In this document: piece after piece, positions 7,141 to 14,572 of the stretch
Numbering within the stretch: the first letter of the stretch is position 1
How the letters are laid out: every line of letters starts with the position of its first letter
Assembly (NCBI GenBank): GCA_022508635.1
Contig: JAFLUV010000009.1
Span: forward strand, 1 to 25,089
Origin: Prevotellaceae bacterium
Lineage (GTDB): Bacteria; Bacteroidota; Bacteroidia; Bacteroidales; Bacteroidaceae
Length of the DNA: 25,089 bases
Reading direction: 5' to 3'
Made by a program: the position numbers and the translations under genes
The notes under the pieces: model-generated
Database searches by the model: none
What the model was told of the DNA's origin: nothing
Seen by the model: the letters and a program-made list of their open reading frames with translations, nothing else

Positions 7141-8409
7141 TCATAGGTCAGCACCAATGTCCTTGCGGAAATACTTATCTTGGAACTGTATCTTTTGTGC
7201 TTCACGGAAACTCTTTTGTAAGGCTTCCTGTTTATCCTTGCCGTAGCTACTAACAGCGATAACACGTCCGCCATTAGTGACAATCTGCTCAGCCTTCATT
7301 TCCGTGCCTGCATGGAAAACGATGCTGCCCTCTACATCCTCAATACCAGTGATAGGAAAGCCTTTTTTATATGAGCCAGGATAACCACCGCTCACCATCA
7401 TAACGCAGACCGCCGCACGTTCGTCGAAGGTGATCTGCTTCTGTGCAAGAGTGCCAGTCGCCACGCCTTCGAAGAGATCAACGAGGTCACTTTTCAGTCG
7501 TAACATGACGGTTTCTGTCTCGGGGTCGCCCATACGGACGTTATACTCAATGACCTTCGGCTCGCCATCCACGTTGATGAGGCCGAAGAAAATAAAGCCT
7601 TTGTAGTCGATGCCCTCTGCCTTCAGTCCTTCCACCGTGGGGCGGATGATGCGATCCTCCACCTTCTGCATCCACTCTTTATTGGCAAAGGGAACAGGGC
7701 TTACGCTTCCCATGCCGCCAGTGTTGAGGCCGGTGTCGCCCTCGCCGATGCGCTTGTAGTCTTTCGCTTCAGGCAGAATTTTGTAGCTTTGACCGTCGGT
7801 AAGAACAAAGACACTACACTCAATGCCGCTCAGAAACTCCTCTATGACTACACGGCTACTGGCTCCGCCAAACATGCCTCCCAACATCTTCTCCAGTTCT
7901 CTCTCCGCTTCTTCTATTGTGGACACGATGAGCACGCCCTTGCCAGCGCAAAGACCGTCGGCTTTCAATACATAGGGAGGTCGCAAGGTATGCAGGAAGG
8001 CCTTGCCCTCGGCGAGCGTTTCGTTCGTAAAAGTGCGGTAGGCAGCCGTAGGAATGCCGTGGCGCAGCATGAAACCTTTGGCGAAGTCCTTGCTTCCCTC
8101 CAGCATCGCTCCCTTTTTACTTGGTCCGATGACGGGTATGCTGCAAAGCTGTGCATCGTCCTGGAAAAAATCGTAGATGCCGTTTACCAACGGATCTTCT
8201 GGTCCGACTACGACCATTGTGATATCTTTCTCAATGCAGAATGCTTTAATGCCCTCGAAGTCGTTAACCTTTATATTGACGTTTTCACCCGCATTCAGCG
8301 TGCCGGCGTTGCCGGGAGCGATGTATAATTTCTCGCACTTGGGGCTTTGGGCAATCTTCCATGCTAAGGCGTGTTCGCGACCGCCACTGCCTAGTAGTAA
8401 TATTTTCAT
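7141..8409 (-). CDS. purD: Phosphoribosylamine-glycine ligase (GARS)
   Basis: Catalyses the second step of purine synthesis, joining glycine to 5-phosphoribosylamine with ATP. The 422 aa have the usual GARS architecture: N-terminal domain with LLLGSGGREHALAWK and PGNAGT, a central ATP-grasp domain with LKADGLCAGKGV and EFLSGIECSVFVLTDG, the TGGMGSVSPVPF loop, and a C-terminal domain. Metal-binding residues are visible in EYNVRMGDPETE. It is a stand-alone enzyme, not fused to purM or purN. It sits 39 bases after ptpA; other purine genes are not in the window, so the placement probably reflects shared growth-related expression. Confidence 0.97.
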   Translation of the reverse strand: MKILLLGSGGREHALAWKIAQSPKCEKLYIAPGNAGTLNAGENVNIKVNDFEGIKAFCIEKDITMVVVGPEDPLVNGIYDFFQDDAQLCSIPVIGPSKKGAMLEGSKDFAKGFMLRHGIPTAAYRTFTNETLAEGKAFLHTLRPPYVLKADGLCAGKGVLIVSTIEEAERELEKMLGGMFGGASSRVVIEEFLSGIECSVFVLTDGQSYKILPEAKDYKRIGEGDTGLNTGGMGSVSPVPFANKEWMQKVEDRIIRPTVEGLKAEGIDYKGFIFFGLINVDGEPKVIEYNVRMGDPETETVMLRLKSDLVDLFEGVATGTLAQKQITFDERAAVCVMMVSGGYPGSYKKGFPITGIEDVEGSIVFHAGTEMKAEQIVTNGGRVIAVSSYGKDKQEALQKSFREAQKIQFQDKYFRKDIGADL

Positions 8410-8448
8410 TGGTGATGGGATAGATATGGAGTTAGAGTTTTTCTATTT

Positions 8449-10482
8449 TTATTTGTGGTCTTGCCCAGAAATGACGGGCTTCAGATAATCCTCAAAATAT
8501 TGTGTGATGCGTTCGTGCAAGTGGACACTCTTGTGTCCTGCCATGTTGTGCCCTTCGCCGGGATAGACGAAGAAATCAGGCTGTGTGCCAGCCTCGGCAC
8601 AGGCGTTGAGGAATTGCAGGCTGTGTTGTGGTACGCAGGTGGGATCATTCATGCCGATGATGATTTGTAACTTCCCCTTCAGATTTTTTGCCTTAGGGAT
8701 GCAACTGGTCAGCTCATAACCTTCCGGATTTTGTTCGGGTGTGTCCATATAGCGTTCGCCGTACATCACTTCGTACCACTTCCAGTCGATGACAGGTCCG
8801 CCAGCCACACCAACTTTGAAAACATCTGGATAAGTTGTCATGAGCGATGTAGTCATAAAGCCGCCGAAACTCCAGCCGTGCACGCCGAGACGGTCGGCAT
8901 CGACATAGGGTAGAGACTTCAGGAATTCTACACCCTTCATTTGGTCACGCATCTCCTCTTGTCCCAGACGACGGAAAGTTGCTTGCTCAAAGTCACGGCC
9001 TCGGTCTTCACTGCCCCGATTGTCAAGGATAAAAAGTATATAGCCTTTCTGTGCCATGTATGTTTCCCATGAACGTGAGCCCCAATGCCAGGAAGCCTCC
9101 ACGTTGTGGGCATGTGGTCCGCCATAAACGTAGACAACGGTGGGATATTTGCGGGCGGGATCGAAATCCATGGGCTTCACCATGCGCCAGTAAAGTGTAG
9201 TTTGATTGTCAGCAGCCAGGACGGTGCCCTGCTCGAAAACGGGTTGATACCAGCCTTCCCATGGGTCTTTTGCCGTGCGTACCAGACTTTGCTTTCCAGT
9301 CTTCGTATCAGTCACGGCACAGGCGCGTGGCACATCTGGTTCCTGCCAAGTGTCAATGAGATAGCGTCCGTCGGCAGATAACTGCAAGGAATGGCAACCC
9401 CGGCCGTTGTCGAGCAGGGTTCGCTTGCCAGACTTAATATTGAGGCTATAGATGTTGCGTTGCAAGTCGCCAGCCTCTTTGGTGATGATGATGGCGCTCT
9501 TCGTGGCAGGACAGAATCCAGCCAGCTCTTTTACTTCCCATTTGCCGCTGGTGAGTTGACCCAGATCCGTGCCTTTGACATCCATGAGGTAGAGGTGTCT
9601 ATAGCCGTCCTTCCGACTCCAGTAGATGAAACGACTGCTATCCCAGGGCAAGAAGGTGATGGGATGGAGTGGTTCGACATATTTGTCGGAACTTTCTTCG
9701 CGTAAGGTACGTAGTTTTCGACCTGTAGTGGCATCGTAGGCATCGAGCGTCGTATGGTTCTGGTCGCGGTTGACCTCATACAGGTAGATGGTTCGTCCTT
9801 CGGGATCCCAAGCGATGTTTGTGAAGTACCGGTCGGTGGGGTCGCCAAAGTCGAGGTAGATCGTTTGTCCTGTTTGTAGTGAGAACACACCGACAGTGAC
9901 TTTGTGTGATGTCATGCCTGCCATAGGGTATTTGTCGGGAGCGAGTACTGCTTCGCGCTCGAAGGTGTTGACTTGTGGATAGTCTGCCACCATGCTTTGA
10001 TCCATGCGGTAGAAAGCGAGTTGCTGTCCGTTTGGACTCCAGAAAGTTCCCTTGCGGATGCCGAACTCGTCACGGTGCACGCTTTGTCCGTACACTATTT
10101 GCCGTGATCCGTCGGTGGATAGTTGGTGTTCCGTACCGTCGGCAGCAGCTACCCACAGGTTACTGTCGCGCAAGAAGGCTGTTGCACCAGAAGTTTTGCA
10201 ATGTTCCAGTTCGCCTTCGTGACGCTTGCGTCGTTGTGTGTTCATGTCGATGGTCTCGCCCTCAATGGTGCGGCCTGTTGTGCGATCGATGATGGTTGCG
10301 GGAGTAGTGGCGGCATCAATGAGGCGGTCGCCGTCCCAGCGTAGTTGCCAGCGTTCGGGATAGAATTGTGCAGCGTTCTTTCCGCCGAAGTTAAGCTCTT
10401 CGAGCGTGAAGAGTTTTTGTGCCATGAGTTGACCTGTAGTCACAAGCGTGAGGATCGTAAAGTAAAGGAGTTTATTCTTCAT
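8449..10482 (-). CDS. ptpA: Prolyl tripeptidyl peptidase, PtpA-like (S9 family)
   Basis: Exported serine peptidase that removes Xaa-Xaa-Pro tripeptides from peptide N-termini; in P. gingivalis it works with other peptidases to feed on peptides. The 677 aa begin with a signal peptide (1 to about 21, hydrophobic LLYFTILTLVTTGQLMA), followed by a beta-propeller and a C-terminal alpha/beta hydrolase domain. The triad is S538 in GWSFGGF, D613 in GMNDPTC and H645 in GEGHNM. E139 in HRDEFGI and E571 in WKWYEVMYGERY match the two glutamates that hold the substrate amino terminus in PtpA. The segments YVEPLHPITFLPWDS and FKVGVAGGPVIDW are close to P. gingivalis PtpA as I remember it. Plain dipeptidyl peptidase IV is the alternative, but the HRDEF site favours PtpA. 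The start lies 3 bases after the methyltransferase stop. Confidence 0.87.
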   Translation of the reverse strand: MKNKLLYFTILTLVTTGQLMAQKLFTLEELNFGGKNAAQFYPERWQLRWDGDRLIDAATTPATIIDRTTGRTIEGETIDMNTQRRKRHEGELEHCKTSGATAFLRDSNLWVAAADGTEHQLSTDGSRQIVYGQSVHRDEFGIRKGTFWSPNGQQLAFYRMDQSMVADYPQVNTFEREAVLAPDKYPMAGMTSHKVTVGVFSLQTGQTIYLDFGDPTDRYFTNIAWDPEGRTIYLYEVNRDQNHTTLDAYDATTGRKLRTLREESSDKYVEPLHPITFLPWDSSRFIYWSRKDGYRHLYLMDVKGTDLGQLTSGKWEVKELAGFCPATKSAIIITKEAGDLQRNIYSLNIKSGKRTLLDNGRGCHSLQLSADGRYLIDTWQEPDVPRACAVTDTKTGKQSLVRTAKDPWEGWYQPVFEQGTVLAADNQTTLYWRMVKPMDFDPARKYPTVVYVYGGPHAHNVEASWHWGSRSWETYMAQKGYILFILDNRGSEDRGRDFEQATFRRLGQEEMRDQMKGVEFLKSLPYVDADRLGVHGWSFGGFMTTSLMTTYPDVFKVGVAGGPVIDWKWYEVMYGERYMDTPEQNPEGYELTSCIPKAKNLKGKLQIIIGMNDPTCVPQHSLQFLNACAEAGTQPDFFVYPGEGHNMAGHKSVHLHERITQYFEDYLKPVISGQDHK

Positions 10483-10485
10483 AAA

Positions 10486-12030
10486 TTAATCAATTCGTTT
10501 TTTGCCATAATTATTTTTCCCCTTGTTTCTGTCGAATGGCTTGCGGAAGTCATCACGACGGCTTGTTCCTCGCTTGAAGTCGCGTCGGTCATTATTTCGA
10601 GAATCTCTTCGGCCTTCACGGAAATCTCTGTGGTCGTCATGACGATCCCTGCGATTTTCGCGTCGGAATTCTCTTCGATCTTTACGTTGTTGGTCGTGGT
10701 GCCATTCATGGCGTTCTTCCTTTTTGCTTGTAAAACGGTTGCGGGGATCTTCTTCGAGCTTGGCTTTGAAGTCGCGATGCTGCTTGAATCGTTTGCGGTC
10801 TGCCATCATGCGTCGTTCTTGGGCGGTCTTGATATCGCCGCCTTTGGCACGCATGTTGTTGAATTTCCCGTTAAATAATTGGTACTTGCGGAGTTCGCAT
10901 TCGAGGTTTCCATTGTAGAGGGGCGTCCGCAACGATGGCTTGAGTCCGATTTGGTCAAAGCATTCTTCTCGATAACTGAGTACCCATGCGTTGCCTCCTG
11001 TGAATTGGTGTTTGAGTTTGGATCCTATCATTTTGTAGAGTCCAAGGAGGTCTGGTGCAGAGATGCGCTCGCCGTAGGGTGGGTTGGTTACAATGACGGC
11101 CTTTTCCGCGGGCTGAACGAAGTCAGCAAAGTCCTGCTGGGTGATGGTTATTTCCTTGCTCAGACCAGCAGCTTTGACGTTGTTGGTAGCGATGGCAATG
11201 GCGTTGCGGTTTATATCATAGCCATAGATGTGATGTTCAAATTCATGTTCCAGAGATTCATCCTCATAGATGCTGTCAAAAAGATCTTGGTCGAAGTCTG
11301 GCCACTTCTCAAAGGCATATTCCTTGCGATAAACGCCGGGTGCGATACCTCGGGCGATGAGTGCAGCCTCGATTGGAATTGTTCCGCTGCCGCACATGGG
11401 GTCGATGAAGTCGCATTCTCCTCTCCATCCTGTTAGCATGATGATGCCGGCAGCCAATACTTCGTTGAGGGGTGCCTCGACGGTTTCTTGCCGATAGCCT
11501 CGGCGATGTAGGCTCTCACCGCTGGTGTCGAGGGAGAGTGTGCATTCGTATTCGGCAATATGGATGTGGAGTTGCAGGTCGGGATTGGTGACGCGGATGT
11601 TGGGGCGGTCGCCTGTCCGCTCGCGCATTTGGTCAACGATGGCATCCTTTATTTTGTATGCTACGAACTTTGAGTGGCGGAATTCTTGGCTGAAGACGAC
11701 GCTATCCACGGCGAAGGTGGTGTCGTTAGTTAGGTAGTTAGTCCAGTCTATCTCTTGTATAGCCGTGTAGACCTCGTCGGCAGATGTTGCTCGAAAATGC
11801 TTGATAGGCATGAGGATGCGCAGTGCTGTACGCAACTGGAAATTTGCTTTATAGAGCAGACGCTTGTCGCCCGTGAAGGAAACCATGCGTCTTCCTATCT
11901 GTATGTTGTTTGCTCCAAGGTCAATAAGCTCGGTGGCAAGTACGGTTTCCAAGCCTTGGAAGGTCTTGGCTATCATTTCGAATTCCTCTCCCTGCCTGCT
12001 GGCGGGAGTTTGCCATTGTGGGTTTTCCAT
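10486..12030 (-). CDS. rlmL: THUMP-domain 23S rRNA guanine-N2 methyltransferase (RlmL N-terminal type)
   Basis: SAM-dependent RNA methyltransferase corresponding to the N-terminal half of E. coli RlmKL, which makes m2G2445 in 23S rRNA. The 514 aa contain a ferredoxin-like plus THUMP region (about 20-180), SAM motif I DPMCGSGTIPIE (210-221) and motif IV NPPYGER (316-322). From about residue 395 to the end follows a long basic, low-complexity tail rich in R, D, K, H and N. It has repeated RRDxR-like units such as RREFRRENRRDRHDD and GRRDSRNNDRRDFKR. The tail is probably an RNA-binding extension; E. coli has the RlmK domain there instead. The frame extends to 12087, inside cysE; the ATG at 12030, two bases after the cysE stop, is preferred. 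Confidence 0.88.
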   Translation of the reverse strand: MENPQWQTPASRQGEEFEMIAKTFQGLETVLATELIDLGANNIQIGRRMVSFTGDKRLLYKANFQLRTALRILMPIKHFRATSADEVYTAIQEIDWTNYLTNDTTFAVDSVVFSQEFRHSKFVAYKIKDAIVDQMRERTGDRPNIRVTNPDLQLHIHIAEYECTLSLDTSGESLHRRGYRQETVEAPLNEVLAAGIIMLTGWRGECDFIDPMCGSGTIPIEAALIARGIAPGVYRKEYAFEKWPDFDQDLFDSIYEDESLEHEFEHHIYGYDINRNAIAIATNNVKAAGLSKEITITQQDFADFVQPAEKAVIVTNPPYGERISAPDLLGLYKMIGSKLKHQFTGGNAWVLSYREECFDQIGLKPSLRTPLYNGNLECELRKYQLFNGKFNNMRAKGGDIKTAQERRMMADRKRFKQHRDFKAKLEEDPRNRFTSKKEERHEWHHDQQRKDRREFRRENRRDRHDDHRDFREGRRDSRNNDRRDFKRGTSRRDDFRKPFDRNKGKNNYGKKRID

Positions 12031-12032
12031 TG

Positions 12033-12920
12033 TTAGCTGCGTTTCTGTATAATGTGTTCTCCTGGTTTTGTGTTTTCCGTCACCCATACGTTGCCGCCGA
12101 TGACCGTTCCTTTGCCGATGGTGATGCGGCCGAGTATGGTGGCATTGCTGTAGACGATGACGTTGTCCTCGAGTATGGGGTGGCGTGGGATGCCTTTGAT
12201 GGGGTGTCCGTTATCGTCAAGGGCAAAGCTCTTGGCACCGAGGGTGACGCCCTGATAGAGTTTCACGTGGTTGCCAATGATGCAAGTGGCTCCAATGACG
12301 ACGCCTGTGCCGTGGTCGATGGTGAAGTGGTGCCCTATCTGTGCGCCCGGATGGATGTCGATGCCTGTCTCGCTGTGTGCGATCTCTGTGATGATGCGTG
12401 GTATGAGCGGTACGCCGAGCAGCAGCAGCTCATGTGCTATCCTATAGCCGGAGATGGCTTTGACGACAGGGTAGCAGCTGATGATTTCGCTATAGGAGCT
12501 GGCAGCCGGATCGCCGTTGTAGGTTGCCTCAATGTCGGTTGCCAGTATGCTGCGCATGTCGGGCAGGCGCTTGATGAACTCTGCCACGATGGCTTGTGCC
12601 TGTTCTGTGAGCGAACAGGTGGGTTCGGCTTTGTCGTTCTGGAAGCAAAGTCCTGCCAGTACTTGCTGGGTGAGGAGATGGCAGAGTCTGTCCAAGCTGA
12701 TGCCGATATGGTGGGGCAGGGTCTTGCTGCTGATGTTGGATTTCCCGTAGAACCCGGGGAATATGATAGCGCGGCAAAGGTCGATGATCTCACTCAGTGC
12801 CGTGGCGGAGGGTAGGGGGTCGCCGTCGTTGTGCTCGCGACAGAGCCCATGCAGCGAGGTTGGTTCGGAGAGGCGGCTGACGGTCTGCTCAAACAATTCG
12901 TTGAGTGTCTCTGGACTCAT
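12033..12920 (-). CDS. cysE: Serine O-acetyltransferase
   Basis: Transfers acetyl from acetyl-CoA to L-serine, giving O-acetylserine for cysteine synthesis. The 295 aa comprise an alpha-helical N-terminal domain (1 to about 180) and a left-handed beta-helix of hexapeptide repeats. Catalytic motifs are DIHPGAQIGHHFTIDHGTG and GVVIGATCIIGNHVKLYQGVTLGAKSF. The C-terminal segment NDNVIVYSNATILGRITIGKGTVIGGNVWVT completes the helix. It is the first gene of the seven-gene train and starts about 33 bases after its promoter. In this organism it may supply cysteine for SufS downstream. An array of 22-bp repeats lies upstream of the promoter. The C-terminus (PGEHIIQKRS) is short; whether it can accept cysteine feedback or bind CysK was not judged. 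Confidence 0.93.
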   Translation of the reverse strand: MSPETLNELFEQTVSRLSEPTSLHGLCREHNDGDPLPSATALSEIIDLCRAIIFPGFYGKSNISSKTLPHHIGISLDRLCHLLTQQVLAGLCFQNDKAEPTCSLTEQAQAIVAEFIKRLPDMRSILATDIEATYNGDPAASSYSEIISCYPVVKAISGYRIAHELLLLGVPLIPRIITEIAHSETGIDIHPGAQIGHHFTIDHGTGVVIGATCIIGNHVKLYQGVTLGAKSFALDDNGHPIKGIPRHPILEDNVIVYSNATILGRITIGKGTVIGGNVWVTENTKPGEHIIQKRS

Positions 12921-12952
12921 TTATTTTTTATATTGTTATAATAAATCGGGCG

Positions 12953-12984
12953 CAAAGGTACGAAAAACAAACGATGTACGCAAA
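12953..12984 (-). promoter_or_regulatory. Promoter of the cysE-to-tadA transcription unit
   Basis: On the minus strand TTTG (12984-12981), 20 bases, then TACCTTTG (12960-12953) match the Bacteroidetes consensus TTG-N19-21-TAnnTTTG in sequence and spacing. The 5' leader before the cysE ATG would be about 25 bases. The core CGTACCTTTGC is identical to that of suf. Confidence 0.82.
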
Positions 12985-13055
12985 CATTATCGTAAAAATC
13001 CCCAATGTGGTGCCGTATGTTTATATCCGCACAATCTCATTTAGCAAATGAATGG

Positions 13056-13119
13056 TTTTTACGCTATAGTTAGGAAATTTTTACGCTCCAGTTAGGAAAA
13101 AATTACTACCCAGTTAGGC
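13056..13119. repeat. Three 22-bp direct repeats upstream of cysE
   Basis: Units at 13056-13077, 13078-13099 and 13100-13119 follow each other directly. The first two differ at only two bases: TTTTTACGCTATAGTTAGG and TTTTTACGCTCCAGTTAGG, each followed by AAA. The third is degenerate but keeps TTAC and CAGTTAGG. The period of 22 bases is two helical turns. They lie about 72-135 bases upstream of the cysE promoter -33 box and 250 bases upstream of the corA promoter. Confidence 0.85.
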
Positions 13120-13205
13120 CGTATTTTTGATATCGCTTTTTCATGTTCGTTTATACGTGGATTGTATTTATCAAATGACTTAAAATAATGTGATACATAA
13201 CACCA

Positions 13206-13222
13206 ACCATTATATGAATGGT
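13206..13222. repeat. Short hairpin ACCATT/AATGGT
   Basis: ACCATT (13206-13211) and AATGGT (13217-13222) form a perfect 6-bp stem with a 5-base loop in non-coding DNA. The role is unknown; it could be an operator or chance. Confidence 0.4.
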
Positions 13223-13242
13223 AGTGGGAGGATAAAATAGGA

Positions 13243-13283
13243 GCGTATTCATAAAACTAAAATACAAAATTTTTAGAATACGC
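13243..13283. repeat. Hairpin GCGTATTC/GAATACGC in the cysE-corA gap
   Basis: GCGTATTC (13243-13250) and GAATACGC (13276-13283) are perfect inverted repeats. After two mismatches, four more A-T pairs can form. The loop is AT-rich. It lies about 85 bases upstream of the corA promoter -33 box, so it is outside the transcript and could be a regulator site or the remains of a small mobile element. Confidence 0.5.
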
Positions 13284-13367
13284 CTTATAAAGTATGTGCA
13301 GATTTAATTCCGCCAACGGGTTTTAGCCAAAATATCGGCCACTGGCAAAAAACAGCCCTTCGAGGTA

Positions 13368-13397
13368 TTGTCATTTCAACATTTTTTCGTAACTTTG
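13368..13397 (+). promoter_or_regulatory. Promoter of corA
   Basis: TTG (13368-13370), 19 bases, then TAACTTTG (13390-13397) match the Bacteroidetes consensus. The extended core CGTAACTTTGCGCCC is nearly the same as that of cysE on the other strand. Transcription would start near 13404, leaving a leader of about 150 bases before corA. Confidence 0.8.
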
Positions 13398-13437
13398 CGC
13401 CCAGAAACAACATAAACTACGCTATTCAATAACAATA

Positions 13438-13473
13438 ATGGACGACTATCACGCGGATAATAACAATTCTTAG
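13438..13473 (+). CDS. Possible 11-codon leader peptide before corA
   Basis: An ATG at 13438 opens MDDYHADNNNS and stops at TAG (13471-13473), inside the long corA leader. The peptide is acidic and has three aspartates and three asparagines. A perfect hairpin GCTCC/GGAGC (13501-13505 with 13511-13515) follows before the corA start. Enterobacterial corA genes also have a leader ORF, but that one is of unrelated sequence. Translation here is unproven. Confidence 0.3.
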   Translation: MDDYHADNNNS

Positions 13474-13557
13474 CGCTCTGGAGTTTGCATCGACATGTAC
13501 GCTCCGAGATGGAGCCTGAACATTGTATCTACCCTAAGAAAAAAGAGGAACAAAACG

Positions 13558-14484
13558 ATGCGAACTTATTGGAACACGACGAATGGTCTGCGTACCATCA
13601 ATGAATGGCAGCCTGGTTGCTGGGTGCAAGTGACCTGCCCCACCGAAGAGGATGTAAATTTTTTGGAGGAGACTCTCCACGTCCCTGACTACTATATTAG
13701 CGATATTGCCGATACAGACGAACGTGCTCGCTACGACATCGATGACGGCTGGGTGCTTATCATCTTGCGTATCCCTTATGCAAAGGAGACGAAAAGCCGA
13801 ACACCCTTTACCACCATTCCGATGGGTATCATCCTGAAAGGCAATGTGGTCATCACCATCTGCAATTTCGAGACAGACATGATGATAGATTTTGTCTCCT
13901 ACCAGCAGAGACGTGGCCTCGGCTTCGTTGATTCCGTCGACATGATATTCCGCCTCTTCCTCTGTTGTGCTGTCTGGTATCTGAAACGGCTCAAGCAAAT
14001 CAGCCTGCTCATAGACAAGGCTAAACGAAACCTTGATCGTAACGTGAGCAATGCCGATCTTATTGCCCTGAGCCGCTTGCAGGACAGTCTTACATATTTT
14101 GTCACCTCCATCCGTGGCAATGAAAATCTCCTCTCCAAACTCAAGTTCAAGCTGCCTATTGACGAACTTGATGCAGACATGATAGAAGACGTAAATATCG
14201 AGATGAGCCAGGCTCGTGAGACCTCCAATATCTACGCTGATATTCTCGATTCCACGATGGACACCCATGCCAATATCATCAATAACAATATGAATTCAGT
14301 CATGAAGATGCTTACTAGCATAAGTATCATCTTGATGTTCCCTACGCTCATCGCGAGCCTTTTCGGCATGAACCTCATAAATGGTATGGAAGAACAGCCT
14401 TGGGGCTTCCCGCTTGCAATGGCACTTTCCATAGGTGTCACCGTCCTTTTTATGTGGTATTTCAAACGTAAAACATGGATTTAA
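13558..14484 (+). CDS. corA: CorA-family magnesium/divalent metal transporter
   Basis: Pentameric inner-membrane channel for Mg2+ and perhaps Co2+ or Ni2+. The 308-aa protein has a large cytoplasmic alpha/beta N-terminal domain, a long stalk helix (about 130-250), and two C-terminal membrane helices (about 252-269 and 285-302). The signature GMN (270-272) lies in SLFGMNLINGM at the pore mouth. The C-terminal KRKTWI is basic as expected. The frame is open to an ATG at 13495, but the ATG at 13558 gives the usual Bacteroidales N-terminus (MRTYWNTTNGLRTINEW) and has AAGAGGAA 7 bases upstream. It is transcribed alone or with the DUF349 gene 88 bases further on, which has its own likely promoter. 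Confidence 0.94.
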   Translation: MRTYWNTTNGLRTINEWQPGCWVQVTCPTEEDVNFLEETLHVPDYYISDIADTDERARYDIDDGWVLIILRIPYAKETKSRTPFTTIPMGIILKGNVVITICNFETDMMIDFVSYQQRRGLGFVDSVDMIFRLFLCCAVWYLKRLKQISLLIDKAKRNLDRNVSNADLIALSRLQDSLTYFVTSIRGNENLLSKLKFKLPIDELDADMIEDVNIEMSQARETSNIYADILDSTMDTHANIINNNMNSVMKMLTSISIILMFPTLIASLFGMNLINGMEEQPWGFPLAMALSIGVTVLFMWYFKRKTWI

Positions 14485-14496
14485 TCCCGACACAAT

Positions 14497-14533
14497 AAAA
14501 AAACTCCTCTTTGCTTGCACAAAAAGTTTTTTT
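14497..14533 (+). terminator. AT-rich hairpin after corA
   Basis: AAAAAAACT (14497-14505) pairs with AGTTTTTTT (14525-14533) followed by another T. It lies 12 bases past the corA stop. The stem is mostly A-T but the U-run favours a terminator. It overlaps the -33 element of the next promoter. Confidence 0.45.
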
Positions 14534-14545
14534 TCCCTTACTTTG
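14515..14545 (+). promoter_or_regulatory. Probable promoter of the DUF349 gene
   Basis: TTG (14515-14517), 20 bases, then TTACTTTG (14538-14545) is one base off the TAnnTTTG consensus. The DUF349 start codon is 27 bases downstream. Confidence 0.6.
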
Positions 14546-14572
14546 CACTCACCATTGAAAAAATTATAGATA

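Larger units (their letters stand above)
12921..13557. other. Divergent intergenic region between cysE and corA (637 bp)
   Basis: No full-length gene is visible. Going left to right it holds the cysE promoter (12953-12984), three 22-bp repeats (13056-13119), two hairpins (13206-13222 and 13243-13283), the corA promoter (13368-13397) and a long corA leader with an 11-codon ORF (13438-13473). The stretch 13121-13200 is AT-rich with nothing recognisable. The in-frame extension of corA to 13495 was judged not to be translated. Confidence 0.8.

Noticed and set aside
13495..13557. N-terminal extension of CorA from the ATG at 13495
   Set aside because: The extra 21 residues have no counterpart in CorA, and the ATG at 13558 has a good ribosome-binding sequence and the family N-terminus.
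12921..13557. tRNA or riboswitch in the large intergenic region
   Set aside because: No cloverleaf, CCA end or known riboswitch core could be recognised by eye; only simple hairpins and repeats were seen.
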